Below are positions 13,719 to 52,957 of a stretch of 64,000 nt of DNA, piece by piece (the first letter of the stretch is position 1; every line of letters starts with the position of its first letter). The notes below the pieces were generated by a model that made no database searches, was not told where the DNA came from, and worked only from the letters and a program-made list of their open reading frames with translations. Position numbers and translations under genes: made by a program. Source of the DNA: Salvelinus alpinus (Eukaryota; Chordata; Actinopteri; Salmoniformes; Salmonidae); contig NC_092096.1 of NCBI RefSeq assembly GCF_045679555.1, forward strand, positions 31,329,624-31,393,623. Reading direction: 5' to 3'.

Positions 13719-15808
13719 TAACTATCGCACTATAGGAGAAATGGCAGTCATATGCAGTATATTCTATCACACTGAAATGCTTGCAGAGTTTTACAAATCA
13801 TGTAAAAGACATACTGTATCAGAAATGTAATACTACAGCAATAACATATAACTTACTATAAGCCTAACCAAAGTACACAAACACCAAGAATGTGTGATTT
13901 ACACCAAACCATATCTCAGTCATTGCTATGGTAACAGTTGTGGAAAAATTAAAGTATGAGAATCTATCGCACTATGAATCATACAGTCGTAGGAGCTCTG
14001 TGATGAATGAAATGCCTTTGGTCTGTCAACGGTTTATGTTACTTATTGGTGTGAAAATGGCGCCTTTCCTCCTTATTGACGTTTACAGGGCATTTCCGAA
14101 AGGGCAGCCCAGCTCGTGGTCGTGGCCCTGGTGTGTTGAGGGAAATGCATGTGTCTTGTGTTTTTCCACCTCCCCCTCTCTCTGACATGGTGTTGTTCGC
14201 GTTTCAGAGTGTTGGTGGGAGAGCACGAGTCGAAAAAATCCCTCACTAGTCCAGTAGCAAGCCACAGAGGTCCATCAGGCTTCCACAAATGCCAACGCTA
14301 TTAATCTGTGTTACAAAAGACTCACTGCAGAATGTATCCTAATTTTGACACGAGTGTAACGTGTGGGAGATCTCGTAGGCTCCATATCAGTAGAACATGA
14401 TCTACTGTTTACAAAAGGTTTTAGAGAAATGTTATCTTATTCTAAACAAAACTCTATATGGGCAATATTATTTTAGGAGGTATTTTTCTGAGCAGATGGT
14501 TCCAAGCCAGCCAGCCAATTCAGGGGAGACGAAATAACCCACATATATTCTCTCCCGCTTTCGCTCTCCCCGACCCCTGCCATCCTCAGCTGGGTGAGTG
14601 GTCGCTTGCACCAGAGATCCCAGAGATGGAAGAGATTGGCTCTGAGGACCAAGAGCAAGAAATCGCTGATAATGAAATATGGCCTCCTTCAAGAAACAAG
14701 ATAAGGGTTTATTTTATTTTTTCTCCAATGACTATCAGTTCCACAAGATCAAATGCATTTCGGTGTACACGGATGTGCCCATTCCATCCATATCAACTAG
14801 CCTCCAGGCCTCATCTCAGTGAAGATCTTTAAGGTCACTGAAATAAAAAATTCTACCTCCATTACATTTCAGATCTACCAAAAAAAACAAAGTTATTGCT
14901 TAAAAGTACAAAGGTAAAATGATATCTGATAACGCTGCAGTCCTGTAATTTCATTAGTGCCGTTAGAGCTTTGATGAGAGCCCAACTGTGTCGTGTACCA
15001 GTAAGAATAATAATTACATTAATTTAGCATGAACAAAACCTACATACCTCCATTTTCCAAACATGTCCCCGTGAGGCTGTGTGGTGGTGGTGAGGGCCTT
15101 TCAGAGGGCTGGTTGAGGAACAGATGAGGGGTTTTAAATGAAGATACAGGTAGTGGGTTAAAACTCAGTTACTGCTAGTTTTACTACGCAGAGGAGAAGC
15201 AGTCAAGACTGTCAGGTTTGTGAATAACAAGACGGGAAAAAAGACAAAGCAGGCGGTTTAAAAAGGAGATTATTTCACAAACTAGAGGAAGGATGAGGAA
15301 TGAACAGAATAGTTTCAGGCCTCCTATAATGTATTACTAAATCACATGCACCTTACAACTTCCTATAAAAATGCTAATAGGAATGGTGCTGGACCACCCT
15401 GGGGCAGTTCTAGGAAGATGAGACAATTACCTTTACATTAGTCCTGATAGGAAGCCCTCCTGTCCCTCTTCTCTCAAGGTGAGGGAGACTAATGACTTGG
15501 ATGGCATTGCTATATTAGTCCAGCGTCGCAGTGTCTTGGAGACGCGGCTTGCCAGGGATGGGTGGTCCCTCTCCAGTCAGACTGCGAGGTGATTGGCGAT
15601 GATGAATAACCATGGTCGGGGAGCACACAGTGTGTCTATTGTGACAACTGAACCACCGCTGTCACGTTACATTACCGGCTCAGTGGCATCGTATCATCAC
15701 ATCAAATTAGCCTTAATGAACACTAACGAGTCGACAGAGATAATCAAACTTTTATTAAATGACTTCATCTTTTGTACATGCATAATGTAGAGAGAGAAAG
15801 AGGTGTGT
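13719..15808. other. no gene recognised
   Basis: About 2.1 kb. The largest frame (14458-14832, 124 codons) has no recognisable domain and overlaps frames on the other strand. No repeat structure was seen. Confidence 0.5.
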
Positions 15809-16019
15809 CCCTTACAGAAAAAACATGTCACATGATCATGTGAAGTTCATGTGATAACATGTGACATGTAAAACGTGATAACATGATATTATGTGAAATA
15901 AATGTGACAACGTGACACCATTAAACTACACTTGACACCATTTGAGTAAATGTGGGGATGGGGATGCAAAACTTTAACATGTGATAGCTTGAAACTACAT
16001 GTGACAACATTTGAGCTAG

Positions 16020-16245
16020 ACAAAAACCTTCAGGGGACCATGACACAACATACCAAGAATGCCCTAAAAACGTCCTGGAGAATATCCTTTCCTTGAAACA
16101 AACCGGGAACTAGATAAAACCTCCAGGGGACCACGACACAACATCCCAAGAACGTCCCAACAAGGTCCTTTGGGGTCATCCCTGGAACAAAACTGGAACT
16201 AGACAAAAACCTCCAGGGGACCACGACACAACATCCCAAGAAAGT
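16020..16245. repeat. three-unit tandem repeat, about 93-bp period
   Basis: Three copies of a unit containing CTAGA.AAAACCTYCAGGGGACC and ACGACACAACATCCCAAGAA. Confidence 0.85.
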
Positions 16246-16465
16246 CATTGAGGAACATGTTAGGATGTTTGTAAGATGTTCTCAAGACCTTTGCTTTACC
16301 ATTCATCAGGACGTAACGTGATGATAAGTAAAGTAATTACATGGTATGGAGGTTTTAAAGTAAGTGGTAAGCTGTTCCGCTAAAATAGTTCAAACATATT
16401 TAATCAATGTCATTATGATTACATTAGACATGATCACTTAGTAGTTAAGTACTGACTTTTCAATA

Positions 16466-16545
16466 TGACCCCACCTGGGATTTGAACTAACAACCTCTGG
16501 ATTTGGGGTAAACTGATCTTTCTGCTGCGCCACAAACTCTGTAGC
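16466..16545 (-). repeat. tRNA-like SINE head inside the TIR element
   Basis: On the minus strand GTGGCGCAGCAGA resembles a Pol III A box. About 45 bases on, GTTAGTTCAAATCCCAGG is a B box. This is the arrangement of a tRNA-derived SINE head, not an intact tRNA gene. A second B-box-like GTGAGTTGAAATCCTAGG lies on the plus strand at about 16821-16840. Confidence 0.55.
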
Positions 16546-17133
16546 ATTCCTCTACACCTCTACACTTACCAAAATAGTGGCGTCTACACTGCTATTTTAG
16601 TTAGCAGTTAATCTGACTATTCTCTCATCATTTAATTAATTAACTTATTTCAGCAATTTGAGGATTTTCTGTACAGTTGTCTAATGTTTGTGAGGCATAT
16701 TATTCTGTTTTAACATTACTCCTGAATCACTCCGATAAATATGTACTTTTAACAAAGCTGAGATTTACTTTGAAGTCCAAAGTGTAGGAATATGTCAGAA
16801 TGCCATGAACAAAGAGGTTGTGAGTTGAAATCCTAGGTGAGGACATGTGGAGTAATAATTACTGTGTAAACAAACATAAACAACGTAATCATGCATGTCA
16901 AAGTGTGCCAAATATGTAAGTTGAAAACATGATGTTAAAAGCACTGTTTGTGTGTTCTAACAACTCTGTTTTATTTGCAGGGCATCACCTGTGAAATCTC
17001 AAGTGAAAAATATCCCCCAAAAGATTCACATTTGATTCAAATGTGAAAGGTTATGTGAAACTTCACATGTGAAACATCATTACGTTGAAGTGTTCCAAAA
17101 ACACATTGTTTCACGTGTTTTTTCCTGTAAGGG

Positions 17134-17136
<3 letters not shown>

Positions 17137-17177
<41 letters not shown>
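17137..17177. repeat. (TG)n microsatellite, about 20 units
   Basis: An uninterrupted TG tract directly next to the right end of the TIR element. Confidence 0.97.
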
Positions 17178-17178
<1 letters not shown>

Positions 17179-18919
17179 TACCGGTAAGAGGGGTTTCTAT
17201 ATCAAGATGTACCCCAGTAAAGTCTAAAAACCTGTGGGCTTTACAGAATACATGATGCAAACAGCCACACATTTGTTTCAGCACAAAAATGGGCCCCTGT
17301 ATGTAATGCAAAGATCTAAATACGCCCGGGTTAAAGTAATTGAACTTCTCACAGCCACATCACTGTCTTGAGAAATCAAGAAGAGATGCATTTCAAAAAG
17401 TATGTTCCTTCAGTTGATTTGGTTATCATACAACAAAATGCACTGCAGTAGCGTACTCTATAAATCTTGCTCACTATATACCAAGAGCAGCTACATCTAT
17501 CAATATTGCAAACAATTATAGTTGTAAACGCTTGAGCTACAGATGAAAAATGCATTTCAAAAGATTCCACGTGTGTTTCTACTGGGGTGTAACCCCAAGA
17601 CCTCTCCCCATCAACAATACTATAACATTTCATTTTCAACATTGAAATGGCTATAAAGCATAGAATTAATGAAAACAAGTTTCTTGCTTTTTATGATTTA
17701 TAATGGGGATATATATATTTGAATGACTTCAGGTTTAAAATATACCACCTGGACTAAAATCAGGGCGTCAATTGGGTTTGGCAGAGTATGGCAGTCATCA
17801 TATCCTAGCTCAACACCAACAATATAAAATAGGCTACTAAAATCTTTCCAATCCCCATTAAAAGGCAATAGCAGTTTAGCGTATTATGACTGGAGTAAAT
17901 TTTGCTTGTTTTTGCTGTTCTCTGAATAGCATTTTAGAGTTTTAAATTGTGTAGAAACGCAGTAAATAAAGTGTCAACTTTATCCCCCCACCCATGTCAC
18001 TGGCATACCCTAGGTTTCGCTGAAACGACCCCACTGATTAAAATGTACCAAGTATAAATCGGAACAAGAGAGTAAAAGCTGCATCGACATGAACAGAAAA
18101 AGCACCAGGCTTTTTTTTTTATCCCCTTGGGGAAATGGAACTAATGGATTTTAAAAAAGACGCCCGTAACATGCAAGGCATTATGCCCACTTTGGCTGAT
18201 GGTAGCAGGGATTTTGTCTTGAATTTGACACAGGCTCCATCACAGAGCCAGTTCTTTCACGTGCAGATGGAGACCAGGTTTTAGTGCTTTGAAGGACAAT
18301 ACGGCCTCTGGGCTGACAATGCATTTACACTGTAATAATGCAGATAAACAGAAGCACAGAGAGCCGGTTGCACATAATCTACGCAAGTACTGTATACCTT
18401 GGTCGACAGATCATTAGAGTCAAAATGTCCAAGAACTATTTTAGTTCCTAACACAAACAAAGCATCCCTCATGTGCTCGGTGATGCACCACGTACATTCA
18501 ATTTCCTTTTTAAGATTCATCAAAAAGAACAACAAATCTAAATTGCCTATGTACAAGAGATTTACATTAAATATACCATCACAGAACCTCATTTAGACAC
18601 CCCATGGGATCTAAATAGGACTAGACCTTTCGGTGGCTTCAGTTTCCCCTCAGAACTGAATAAAAGCATCCTTAGGGAGGACGCTTAAGACACAAAGGCT
18701 CTAGAAGCTACTTTTAAATGTCCTCTTCCACCCAGCGACAACAACAGAGACACCACCGACACAGAGAACGGACATGCTGCTGCTGGACTTGGAACGAGGG
18801 TGGAAAGGGAAGGGTGGGTGAGAGCAGGGGGTGTAAGGCCTTGAGAGGGGCACTCCGTTGGAGGGGTGGGGGGTGGTTTGTTTTCTTTTTGGAAGTGGGG
18901 ATCCGTGGCCCGTTGGGTT
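17178..18919 (-). other. 3' flank and likely 3' UTR of pawr
   Basis: This region follows the pawr stop codon in the sense direction. No second gene was seen. I found no plain AATAAA on the minus strand and did not place the poly(A) site. A G-rich stretch at 18783-18900 (plus strand) means C-rich sequence early in the 3' UTR. Confidence 0.55.
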
Positions 18920-44937
<26,018 letters not shown>

Positions 44938-45083
44938 CTGCAATACAGAGAGAGAAAGAGTTGAACACACCTTTATTGAATAATTAAGGTGTGAATAGAG
45001 GGGTCAACTTATTGAATGGTTTTTAGGTGCAAAAAATTATGCTATAAACTAAGTAACATATCAAAAGGATGTACATATATTGT

Positions 45084-45331
45084 AAGAGAGAGAGAGAGAT
45101 ACAGCGATAGAGAGAGATACAGCGATAGAGAGAGATACAGCGATAGAGAGAGATACAGCGATAGAGAGAGATACAGCGATAGAGAGAGATATAACGATAG
45201 AGAGAGATATAACGATAGAGAGAGATACAACGATAGAGCGAGAGATACAGCGATAGAGAGAGATACAGAGATAGAGAGAGATACAACGATAGAGAGAGAG
45301 ATACAGAGAAATAGAGAAATAAAGTGAGAGA
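45084..45331. repeat. 18-bp tandem array, about 12 units
   Basis: Unit AGAGAGATACAGCGATAG, with variants ATATAACGATAG and ATACAGAGATAG. On the pawr sense strand it reads CTATCGCTGTATCTCTCT, a pyrimidine-rich array 147-394 nt upstream of the exon 3 acceptor. Confidence 0.95.
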
Positions 45332-46148
45332 GGCACGGGGAGTGAGACACCACCGTTGACGTGCGGTGACAGCCGGGGTCATTCTCACTGTAACCGTGGT
45401 AACCTCCAGAGAGATGTGGCCCCGGTCCCCTAAATCCTCTTAAGACATGATTTCTTTCACAGCACCTGGACAGCTCTAACGCAGCCTAGTCCACATTCAC
45501 TGGGACACGCAGGCAACAGGAAGACAGCCGACAAGGGGTCCTTACACTGCTGCTGTGGACGTGTAGTCAGAGAGGCCTTTTTGACAAGTGGAATGTCCCC
45601 GAAAACACTGGGAGTCAACAACACAATGTGATGTAGGGGTCAGTCAGGGCACAGCGAGAAATTGTGCACATCTTTCTGAGAAGGCTTCCAACTTTACTGA
45701 GGCATCTCTGCTCTCAGCTTCATCTTAAATAGTTTATAATATATCATCTTGACTTCCTATTTAGGCAACTTATTCATGAAATATGCGATTGAGTTAAGTA
45801 GTGCATCAAAATAAATGAAGATACATTGAGAAAATGCAGTTTGACTTTGAACTTGATGGTTGTATCATCTGTATTGACAGAAACAGGAGCCAACCTGCCA
45901 CTCGTACAGAACAAAAAACAGTCTTTCCTGTTTCCACGCTGTGCAACGAAGAAAAAAAGTGCTTACCGAACGAACAGGCCCTTGAATGGTAAAAATAGCC
46001 TTAAAAAAGGCTAAAAGGAATGTAGTCATTTGCAAAGACCTTCCTGCCAAAACATTTATCAGCACGCCTGGGGAAATGCCAACTCCTTTCTCCTCTAACT
46101 CAGCCAGAGGTGGACGCTAGCTGTTCTCGTCTGGCCTATGACATATTG

Positions 46149-46149
<1 letters not shown>

Positions 46150-46242
<93 letters not shown>
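46150..46242. repeat. (AC)n microsatellite, about 46 units
   Basis: Uninterrupted AC on the plus strand, 93 bp. Confidence 0.98.
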
Positions 46243-46245
<3 letters not shown>

Positions 46246-47540
46246 ACAGACTTTCAGGAGCATGCTGCCTGTGTCCGTGCAAACTTCCTCAGTAAACACA
46301 CACTGCCTGCCTTTAGCCATCTGACCCCTGCAAAGGGCACAGGGATGCTCTGTGCTGTTTGATTCGCCAAAACGTTTCCCTGCTCCCTCTCAACTGCCTA
46401 CAGCAATACACAGCTGTAGACTCCAGGGGTCAGAAACATAGAACTAATAACAGCCATATGGAATAACGAGGGACATTACACAGTCTAACATAAGTCTGTC
46501 TACATCGACACAGTGATTTAGGACTAAAAACGTTGCTATGCAACAGTTACCCAAACAGAGGGACTTTAAATCTGGAACTGGGTTACGAACGTTTATTTTG
46601 GTTCACAGTGCTGGCTGTTTTACCCACTATTACTTCAAATCATTTCCATGCATTTCGTCTTATTCCAGATAAAACAATGGGAGATCTAGGCTCATCCTTT
46701 TAAAGGGATGTTTTTGTTTCTGATTTCAGTATATGTGAATGTATATGACTAATGTACAGTAACTAACTATTAAGAATGGGTATATAGTATCATGGTGTAA
46801 CTTCACAAATTATCCAACAGACGGCTGTATTTAAAATACAGATAAACACACTTAGAACACATACACACACCTCAACTAGGGACAAGTATCACCTACTGAA
46901 AGCAGGAAGTGGGCACTAGTGGTTGCCCTGGGAAACACTGAGTACATTTCCTCCCGTCGAGGGGCTCAGATAAAGTGGTGATGATGACACACACCAGAGG
47001 GGAAGTGGAGGAGTGAGTTCTGAAAAGAAGCAGCCGAGACCCAACATTCCTTCCTCTTCCTGTTTATAATGTGTGGGATCTCGGCAGGCGTAAAGCGCGA
47101 GGCCTCTGAAGAGCGTTTACTCAACATGTTATTGAGGTCTCCAAACGCCATAACACCGGTGTTCATGGGGAGACAAGTCCAGTTAAGAAGCTACATCTGG
47201 ACCCGACTGTGGCGGTCTATTAGGAATGTGTGTGCTGGGTGGAAATGTGGTCTTTTTGGGGTAAAGTGATCTGCAATCTATCATCCTAATGCTCTAGCCA
47301 TGGCAGGAGGAATTTGCAAAATGTCTGACTTTTGGTGTCTATACCTCCCTGAATGGACATTTCTGTGTCTCAAATAACACTGCTTATGTAATGGAGGTGA
47401 AGAATCTGAACAGTTTACAGCATCCTCACCTTGTTATAAGATTTTATTTTAAATCCTCAAGAACAATTTCCAACAGCTGCTCCTTGACAGAACTATAGCT
47501 GCAGACAGCTCATACAGGCAGAGCACTCATAACATCCTCT

Positions 47541-48136
47541 CTCTCTCTCTCCTCAGTGTGGTTTTACTTAATATCCCCTTCCTAAACACTAACACCTATC
47601 TCTCTCCTCAGTGTGGTCATACCTAATATCCCCTTCCTAAACACTAACAATATCTTCTCTCTCTCCCCAGTGTGGTCATACTTAATATCCCCTTCCTAAA
47701 CACTAACAATATCTTCTCTCTCTCTCCTCAGTGTGGTCATACTTAATATCCCCTTCCTAAACACTAACAATATCTTCTCTCTCTCCTCAGTGTGGTCATA
47801 CTTAATATCCCCTTCCTAAACACTAACAATATCTTCTCTCTCTCCTCAGTGTGGTCATACTTAATATCCCCTTCCTAAACACTAACAATATCTTCTCTCT
47901 CTCTCCTCAGTGTGGTCATACTTAATATCCCCTTCCTAAACACTAACAATATCTTCTCTCTCTCCTCAGTGTGGTCATACTTAATATCCCCTTCCTAAAC
48001 ACTAACAATATCTTCTCTCTCTCCTCAGTGTGGTCATACTTAATATCCCCTTCCTAAACACTAACAATATCTTCTCTCTCTCCTCAGTGTGGTCATACTT
48101 AATATCCCCTTCCTAAACACTAACACTCATAATATC
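47541..48136. repeat. 59-bp minisatellite, ten units
   Basis: The unit contains TATCTTCTCTCTCTCCTCAG, GTGTGGTCATACTTAATATC and CCCTTCCTAAACACTAACA. Ten copies; the middle seven are nearly identical. Each unit looks like a 3' splice site on the plus strand. Confidence 0.97.
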
Positions 48137-50098
48137 CTCCCTCCCTCCCCAGAGGACCCATTTGAAAAATCGAAGCTGACCGCCAGCACCGACTTGTTAA
48201 CGTGCCAGCGCTCTGTCCGTTTACTCCTCAAATGTATTAATCAACAATCAAAAGGGCACCTCCGTCCACTGGTCTTGTCTTCCCACTGGAGGCTGCTGCT
48301 ACAGTGGTATTGTGCGACCGTGCTTAATGACTTGTGTGCATTAATTACCTGCCGCATGCCCTGGCACTGACTGAGTTCATTTGGATGATGTGTTGAAGAT
48401 GGAGCGGAGAGGAGCAGTGAGGAAAGGAGAGGAACAACAGCACTGAGGTGATTCACACACTGCCCACTGTCCGTTAATCATCAGCGTTGTTCGTTCAGCC
48501 TCAGGTATGACCTGGCTCACAAATACAACACAGAGCTCTCGGGAGGGACTGGAGGAACTCAGGTCTGTCAGAGATCTTAGGGAGAAAAAGCATCCACAGT
48601 GAGAGTCGGGGGGATAAATGTGACACTTGAGGACGTTGTTGCCTATGTGGGTTAAAGTAGAGGTTTGCCAGCTATGAGGCCTGAACCATGTCATCTGACA
48701 AGGTCATAAGAGCTTGTGTAAAATATGACTGTCGGGTTATCGTAACAACTTGTTATGGTCCTACGTGGAATAATAATATCATGGAGGCAGATTAGGTGAA
48801 TGCTGAATTAAACTATGGTTGATTCACTGAGTAAAGAGAACAATGTGAGGATACAAATGCATTACCCACAATGCCTTTTGGCGGCATAAAGAGTCCAAGG
48901 GAGTGGTTTTCAGTGCCAGGATTCAGGCAAGCTGTCATGGCGCACACGCGCACACACACAATGAGAGCGATGAAGAGGCTGCAAACTGCTCAGTGGGCTG
49001 TCAGACAGATGGAGATGCTGGTCAGCTATGGGGCCAACCTTAGAGGCTCAGGGATGGTTTAAGTCAGTGCCAACTCTCTCTCCCCAAACCCAGAAAGTGG
49101 GATTTATCGCCCCTGTTAATCCCAGACTGATTTTGTTCCCAAAATATGTTGTTTTTCATTTAACTTCTGGGTTGAAATTCCAAATAAACTTGTTTTTCCT
49201 TGCAGGGGTTGGTTTGTGCCTTGAAGTCAAACTGTGTACAAGACATTCTCATAAAATGCAGCTTGTCTTGGCTGTGAGTACAACTTCTTTATGTATATAT
49301 ATATTTGGTAATCAATGTTTATCAAGCACAAGCCTGGACTGGGAAAGGACCATTAAACTGGGTCGAAAAAGTCCACATTTCCCCCTTTTTATCAACACTT
49401 TTCAGCAATAACGTTTTAACAAGCACGTTTAATACTCCACCAGACCTCACAGGGACGGAATCTCCATGTGGGGTGACAGTATGCCATTACAAAACATAGG
49501 CTACAACTACTAGGAAACACACTATATTTCCTCCGTGGTCACCAATCATGAGACAGTACCAGCATCAGCTTCCCTCTCTGTTGTAGTTACACCTGGGCAG
49601 CCAGGAGGCCAAGCAGAGGTCTACTGTCTGACCTCTGGCCCCAGCTTTAATCCATCTGTGGGAATAGACCATGCAACAACAACGCACTGTCTCTCACTGT
49701 GCTCTTGCTTTGCCAGCCTCATTCTATGCTCTATAACCTCTGTGGTTTGGACGAAGAGCCAGGAATTGAACTGCTGGGCATGTTATGAGGCTTTGGGGGA
49801 AGAGTTTGAGAGAGGGCAGAGAAGGTATTAAAACAGACTCAGGGCCTAAACTCCTAAAATGGTAGCTTACACTGCAATACCACCCAGCTCTCTGTACTAA
49901 ACCCATTCCTAATGTTGTATCACAGAATGGGGTCGTCTTGTTTTCTGAGCATTACGATTTTTGGATCAACTGTGAAAGAGAATCAATGAAATGGAGCAAT
50001 AACTGCCATGTGTAGCTAATGGATAACAATGTACTGGTTGGTTGTCCATCAGTCTATGTAGCCCCCAGGAGAGGCCTGAGGCAGACCTTATTAAACCT

Positions 50099-50242
50099 TG
50101 AATATATATGCCATTTGGCAGACGCTTTTATCCAAAGCGACTTACAGTCATGCGTGCATAACATTTTACATATGGGAATCGAACCCATGACCCTGGCGTT
50201 ACAAGTGCCATGCTCTACCAACTGAGCTACAAAGGACCACCT
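50099..50242 (-). mobile_element. tRNA-derived SINE (V-SINE-like)
   Basis: On the minus strand GTAGCTCAGTTGGTAGAGCA (A box) is followed by a Thr-like anticodon loop CTTGTAA and GGGTTCGATTCCC (B box). The tail is GTAAGTCGCTTTGGATAAAA GCGTCTGCCAAATGG. The tRNA half is well preserved, but the SINE tail and lack of a closed acceptor stem show it is not a tRNA gene. Confidence 0.88.
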
Positions 50243-51589
50243 GTCACTCTCCTGACAGAGGCACTGCTTTAGGCAGGATGAGCCCTGACCTCAGAGGATG
50301 TGGTCGTGACCTCTCCCCGGTTTCATCCGCAAGCTGACAGACCGGTCATAAGAACAACGAATGATAGTTTAGTGAGTTGCTCAACCGCCATGAAAATATC
50401 AATGGCTTTTTAATGGATACAAATAGGTGACAACATACTTAATTACATGTATTGCATTACGCATTCCCGGTGCAAAATTATCATTGATTTTCATAGGCAT
50501 CCTGCTACTAGGAGAGTTCTCTCATTATTTAAAATGACTCAAACGGAGAAAATAACCTTGGAAGGAAGATGATGCCACACAACAAGCTCTGAAAAATCGT
50601 GTAAAATATTATGAATGCATGTCATTCGCTGATCTTATGTTACGATGTAGCAATTTTCCAGTCATATGGAGAATTGCTTAATTACATGGTTGCCTCTTCA
50701 TTCCTAATGAATAATTAGCAGCTGGATGTTTGGTTGAATTTATGCAACAGAGGAAATTGGCTACTGTACACATGAGACTGTCTGTACACAGACTCACCTT
50801 GTAACTGTGATGGCCAACAGATCCACTCTCCCCCCGTTGTCATCCCTCCAGAACAAAGTGATTTTACACTGTGTAAAAAGGCAGCTTGACGTGAAGGCAC
50901 ATGTATAGCCCGATCCAGCTGTTATGATTTTGGACCATAACATACATCTTTCATACCAGGACACGGCATCCATTCATGAAATAAAACATGAATATTCAAG
51001 ACAATAGATTTCAGCACAATAGTTCTATGTTGGAGTCCATACAGCACATTTGGGCTCATCAGCATCCAATGAGAGCAGTGTTTAATACATCGGTCTAGTC
51101 TTCGTAACCTATCAGATCCTCTTATAGAAGCATCCCAGCAGGACTGTATACTGTGCAGACCAAACTAACCCGTTGGCCAGGTGGTCTTTATCTCTGTGTG
51201 TTGACTCTAGCGCCCTGCATAAACTCTGCTTGCCTGGGTCTGATAGAAGGGTATGCAGCTTGTAGTTAAGGCCCCATTAGCAAGTCTACTGTTTGTTTTC
51301 TCTAGTGTTTGACCAGGGAGGAGTGCCCACACGCACATTCAACCGCAAACACATTCGAATGCAAACACACTCGGTCTGGTCCACTGCTCTGGCTACCCTA
51401 GAGCAGCTGGTTTGTGCAGGTAGACTCATTGTGCCATCATGATGACAGGAAACCTCTGCATGACCCGAGGTTCAGACATGCCTGTCCACAGGTATAGGGA
51501 AAGAGAAAGGGGGTAACTAGTCATTTGCCAGATGTTAAATGCATCTTCAGTTGCCTGCAGACAGTTTCAAGGCCCTCACACCAACTGAA

Positions 51590-51812
51590 TGCATTCAACC
51601 GAAAGGTGTCTTCTGCATTTAACCCTCTGAATCAGAGAGGTACGGGGGGCTGCCTTAAATCGATGTTCCAATCATTGGCGCCTGTGGAGCAGTTGTTGGG
51701 GGTTAACTGCCTTGCTCAAGAGCAGGAAGGACAGATTTTTCCAACTTGCCGGCTCTGGGATTTGAACCAAGCCCTTCGGTTACTGGCCCAACGCTCTTAA
51801 CCGCTATTCAAA
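51590..51812 (-). mobile_element. tRNA-derived SINE with Deu-like core
   Basis: On the minus strand GCGGTTAAGAGCGTTGGGCC and GGGCTTGGTTCAAATCCCAG form the head. The core has CTCTTGAGCAAGGCAGTTAA, and the body continues through CACCTTTCGGTTGAATGCAT. Same superfamily as 44092-44300. Confidence 0.82.
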
Positions 51813-52528
51813 GGCAGTGTGGTTTTCAAATGATACCAACAGTTACGTCCAACTCTTCTAGTATGACACGGTTGATACTCTTCCTGTTGGCATGACAACA
51901 ACAACAATACCATCACGTCTCCAGAGTTGGCGTGAGGGCCTTGAAACTGTCTGAAGGCAAGTGTAGATGGGATACATTTAACATCTGGCTCTTCTATCCA
52001 CAAGCTAAGGTGCCTGTACTGTACCGTAACGCAGACCAGTGTGAAACAGTGAGACCAGGCTGATGGTGGCTGGGACCTGCTAGAGTACTTAGACCCACAG
52101 CTCTGGAACCAGGACCATCATAATGAATCCCTGTAAACCAGAAGTAATAACAGGGTGTATAGTGGTGGTATATGGAGTCAGCAGGGAAGCTGGTACAGTG
52201 TTTTGTCTAACGCCTCGATCAGACTGATCATTGGTTTGGATACACCAGAAGTAGATTCATATCCAATGGATAAATCCAACGTATTAATCAAATTGTATTC
52301 GTAGACTTGACAGAAATAGCAGCAAAAGGTGAATGTTGAACTGTTGTTGCACACACATCCAGAACAAATGTTGGATAACTTTTGACTGCAGAATTTATTA
52401 CGCCGCATTGATGCAATGACGCTGTCTGTCTGATCGAGGCGTAACCTCCTAATGTTGTTTTCGGCCTCAGCACTGGCACAAATACTTACACCCCCCCCCC
52501 CCCCACGAGGGTCACAGTGTTCCAACAC

Positions 52529-52957
52529 ATTAAATCACATTTTATTTGTCACATGCGCCGAATACACATGGTGTAGACTTTACCGTGAAATGCTTACTAA
52601 CAAGCCCTTAACCAACAGTACAGTTCAAGAAATAGAGTTACGAAAATATTTACTAAATAAACTAAAGTAGAAAACAATCAAATAAAAATAATGGAGGCTA
52701 TATACAGGGGTTACCGGTACCGAGTCAATGTGCGGGGGTACAGGTTAGTCGAGGTAATTTGTACATGTAGGTAGGGGTAAAGTGACTATGCACAGATAAT
52801 AAACAGCGAGTAGCAGCAGTGTAAAAACAAAGGGGGGCGGGTGTCAATGTAAATAGTCCGGGTGGCCATTTGATGAATTGTTCAGCAGTCTTACGGCTTG
52901 GGGGTAGAAGCTGTCAAGGAGCCTTTTGGACCTAGACTTGCACTCCGGTACACGTAG
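52529..52957. repeat. dispersed salmonid repeat, unclassified
   Basis: From TTTTATTTGTCACATGCGCC through GAGGCTATATACAGGGGTTA CCGGTACCGAGTCAATG, GTACATGTAGGTAGGGGTAA and CTTGGGGGTAGAAGCTGTCA to GACCTAGACTTGCACTCCGG: a repeat I recognise as very frequent in salmonids. The right end is truncated. Confidence 0.75.

Larger units (their letters stand above)
15809..17133. mobile_element. TIR element (CCCTTACAG ends), hAT-like, non-autonomous
   Basis: The left end CCCTTACAGAAAAAACATGT and the right end (complement CCCTTACAGGAAAAAACACGT) are matching inverted repeats 1.3 kb apart. The subterminal regions are full of TGTGA/TCACA words, as expected for hAT subterminal binding sites. The inside holds a three-unit repeat at 16020-16245 and two tRNA-like segments but no transposase. 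The target duplication is unclear (GTGTGT on both sides), so the class is an inference. Confidence 0.65.

Noticed and set aside
14458..14832. 124-codon frame as a gene
   Set aside because: No recognisable domain, no splice context, and overlapping frames of similar size on the other strand.
45023..45388. Leu/Ser/Tyr-rich frames on the minus strand
   Set aside because: Translation of the 18-bp array, which is open in several frames because 18 is a multiple of three.
47541..48136. CRISPR-like array
   Set aside because: Plain head-to-tail minisatellite with no unique spacers, in a vertebrate genome. The same applies to 20582-21553 and 45084-45331.
50099..50242. Possible tRNA-Thr gene
   Set aside because: The Pol III boxes are good, but the acceptor stem is not closed and the GTCGCTTTGGATAAAAGCG tail shows it is a SINE.
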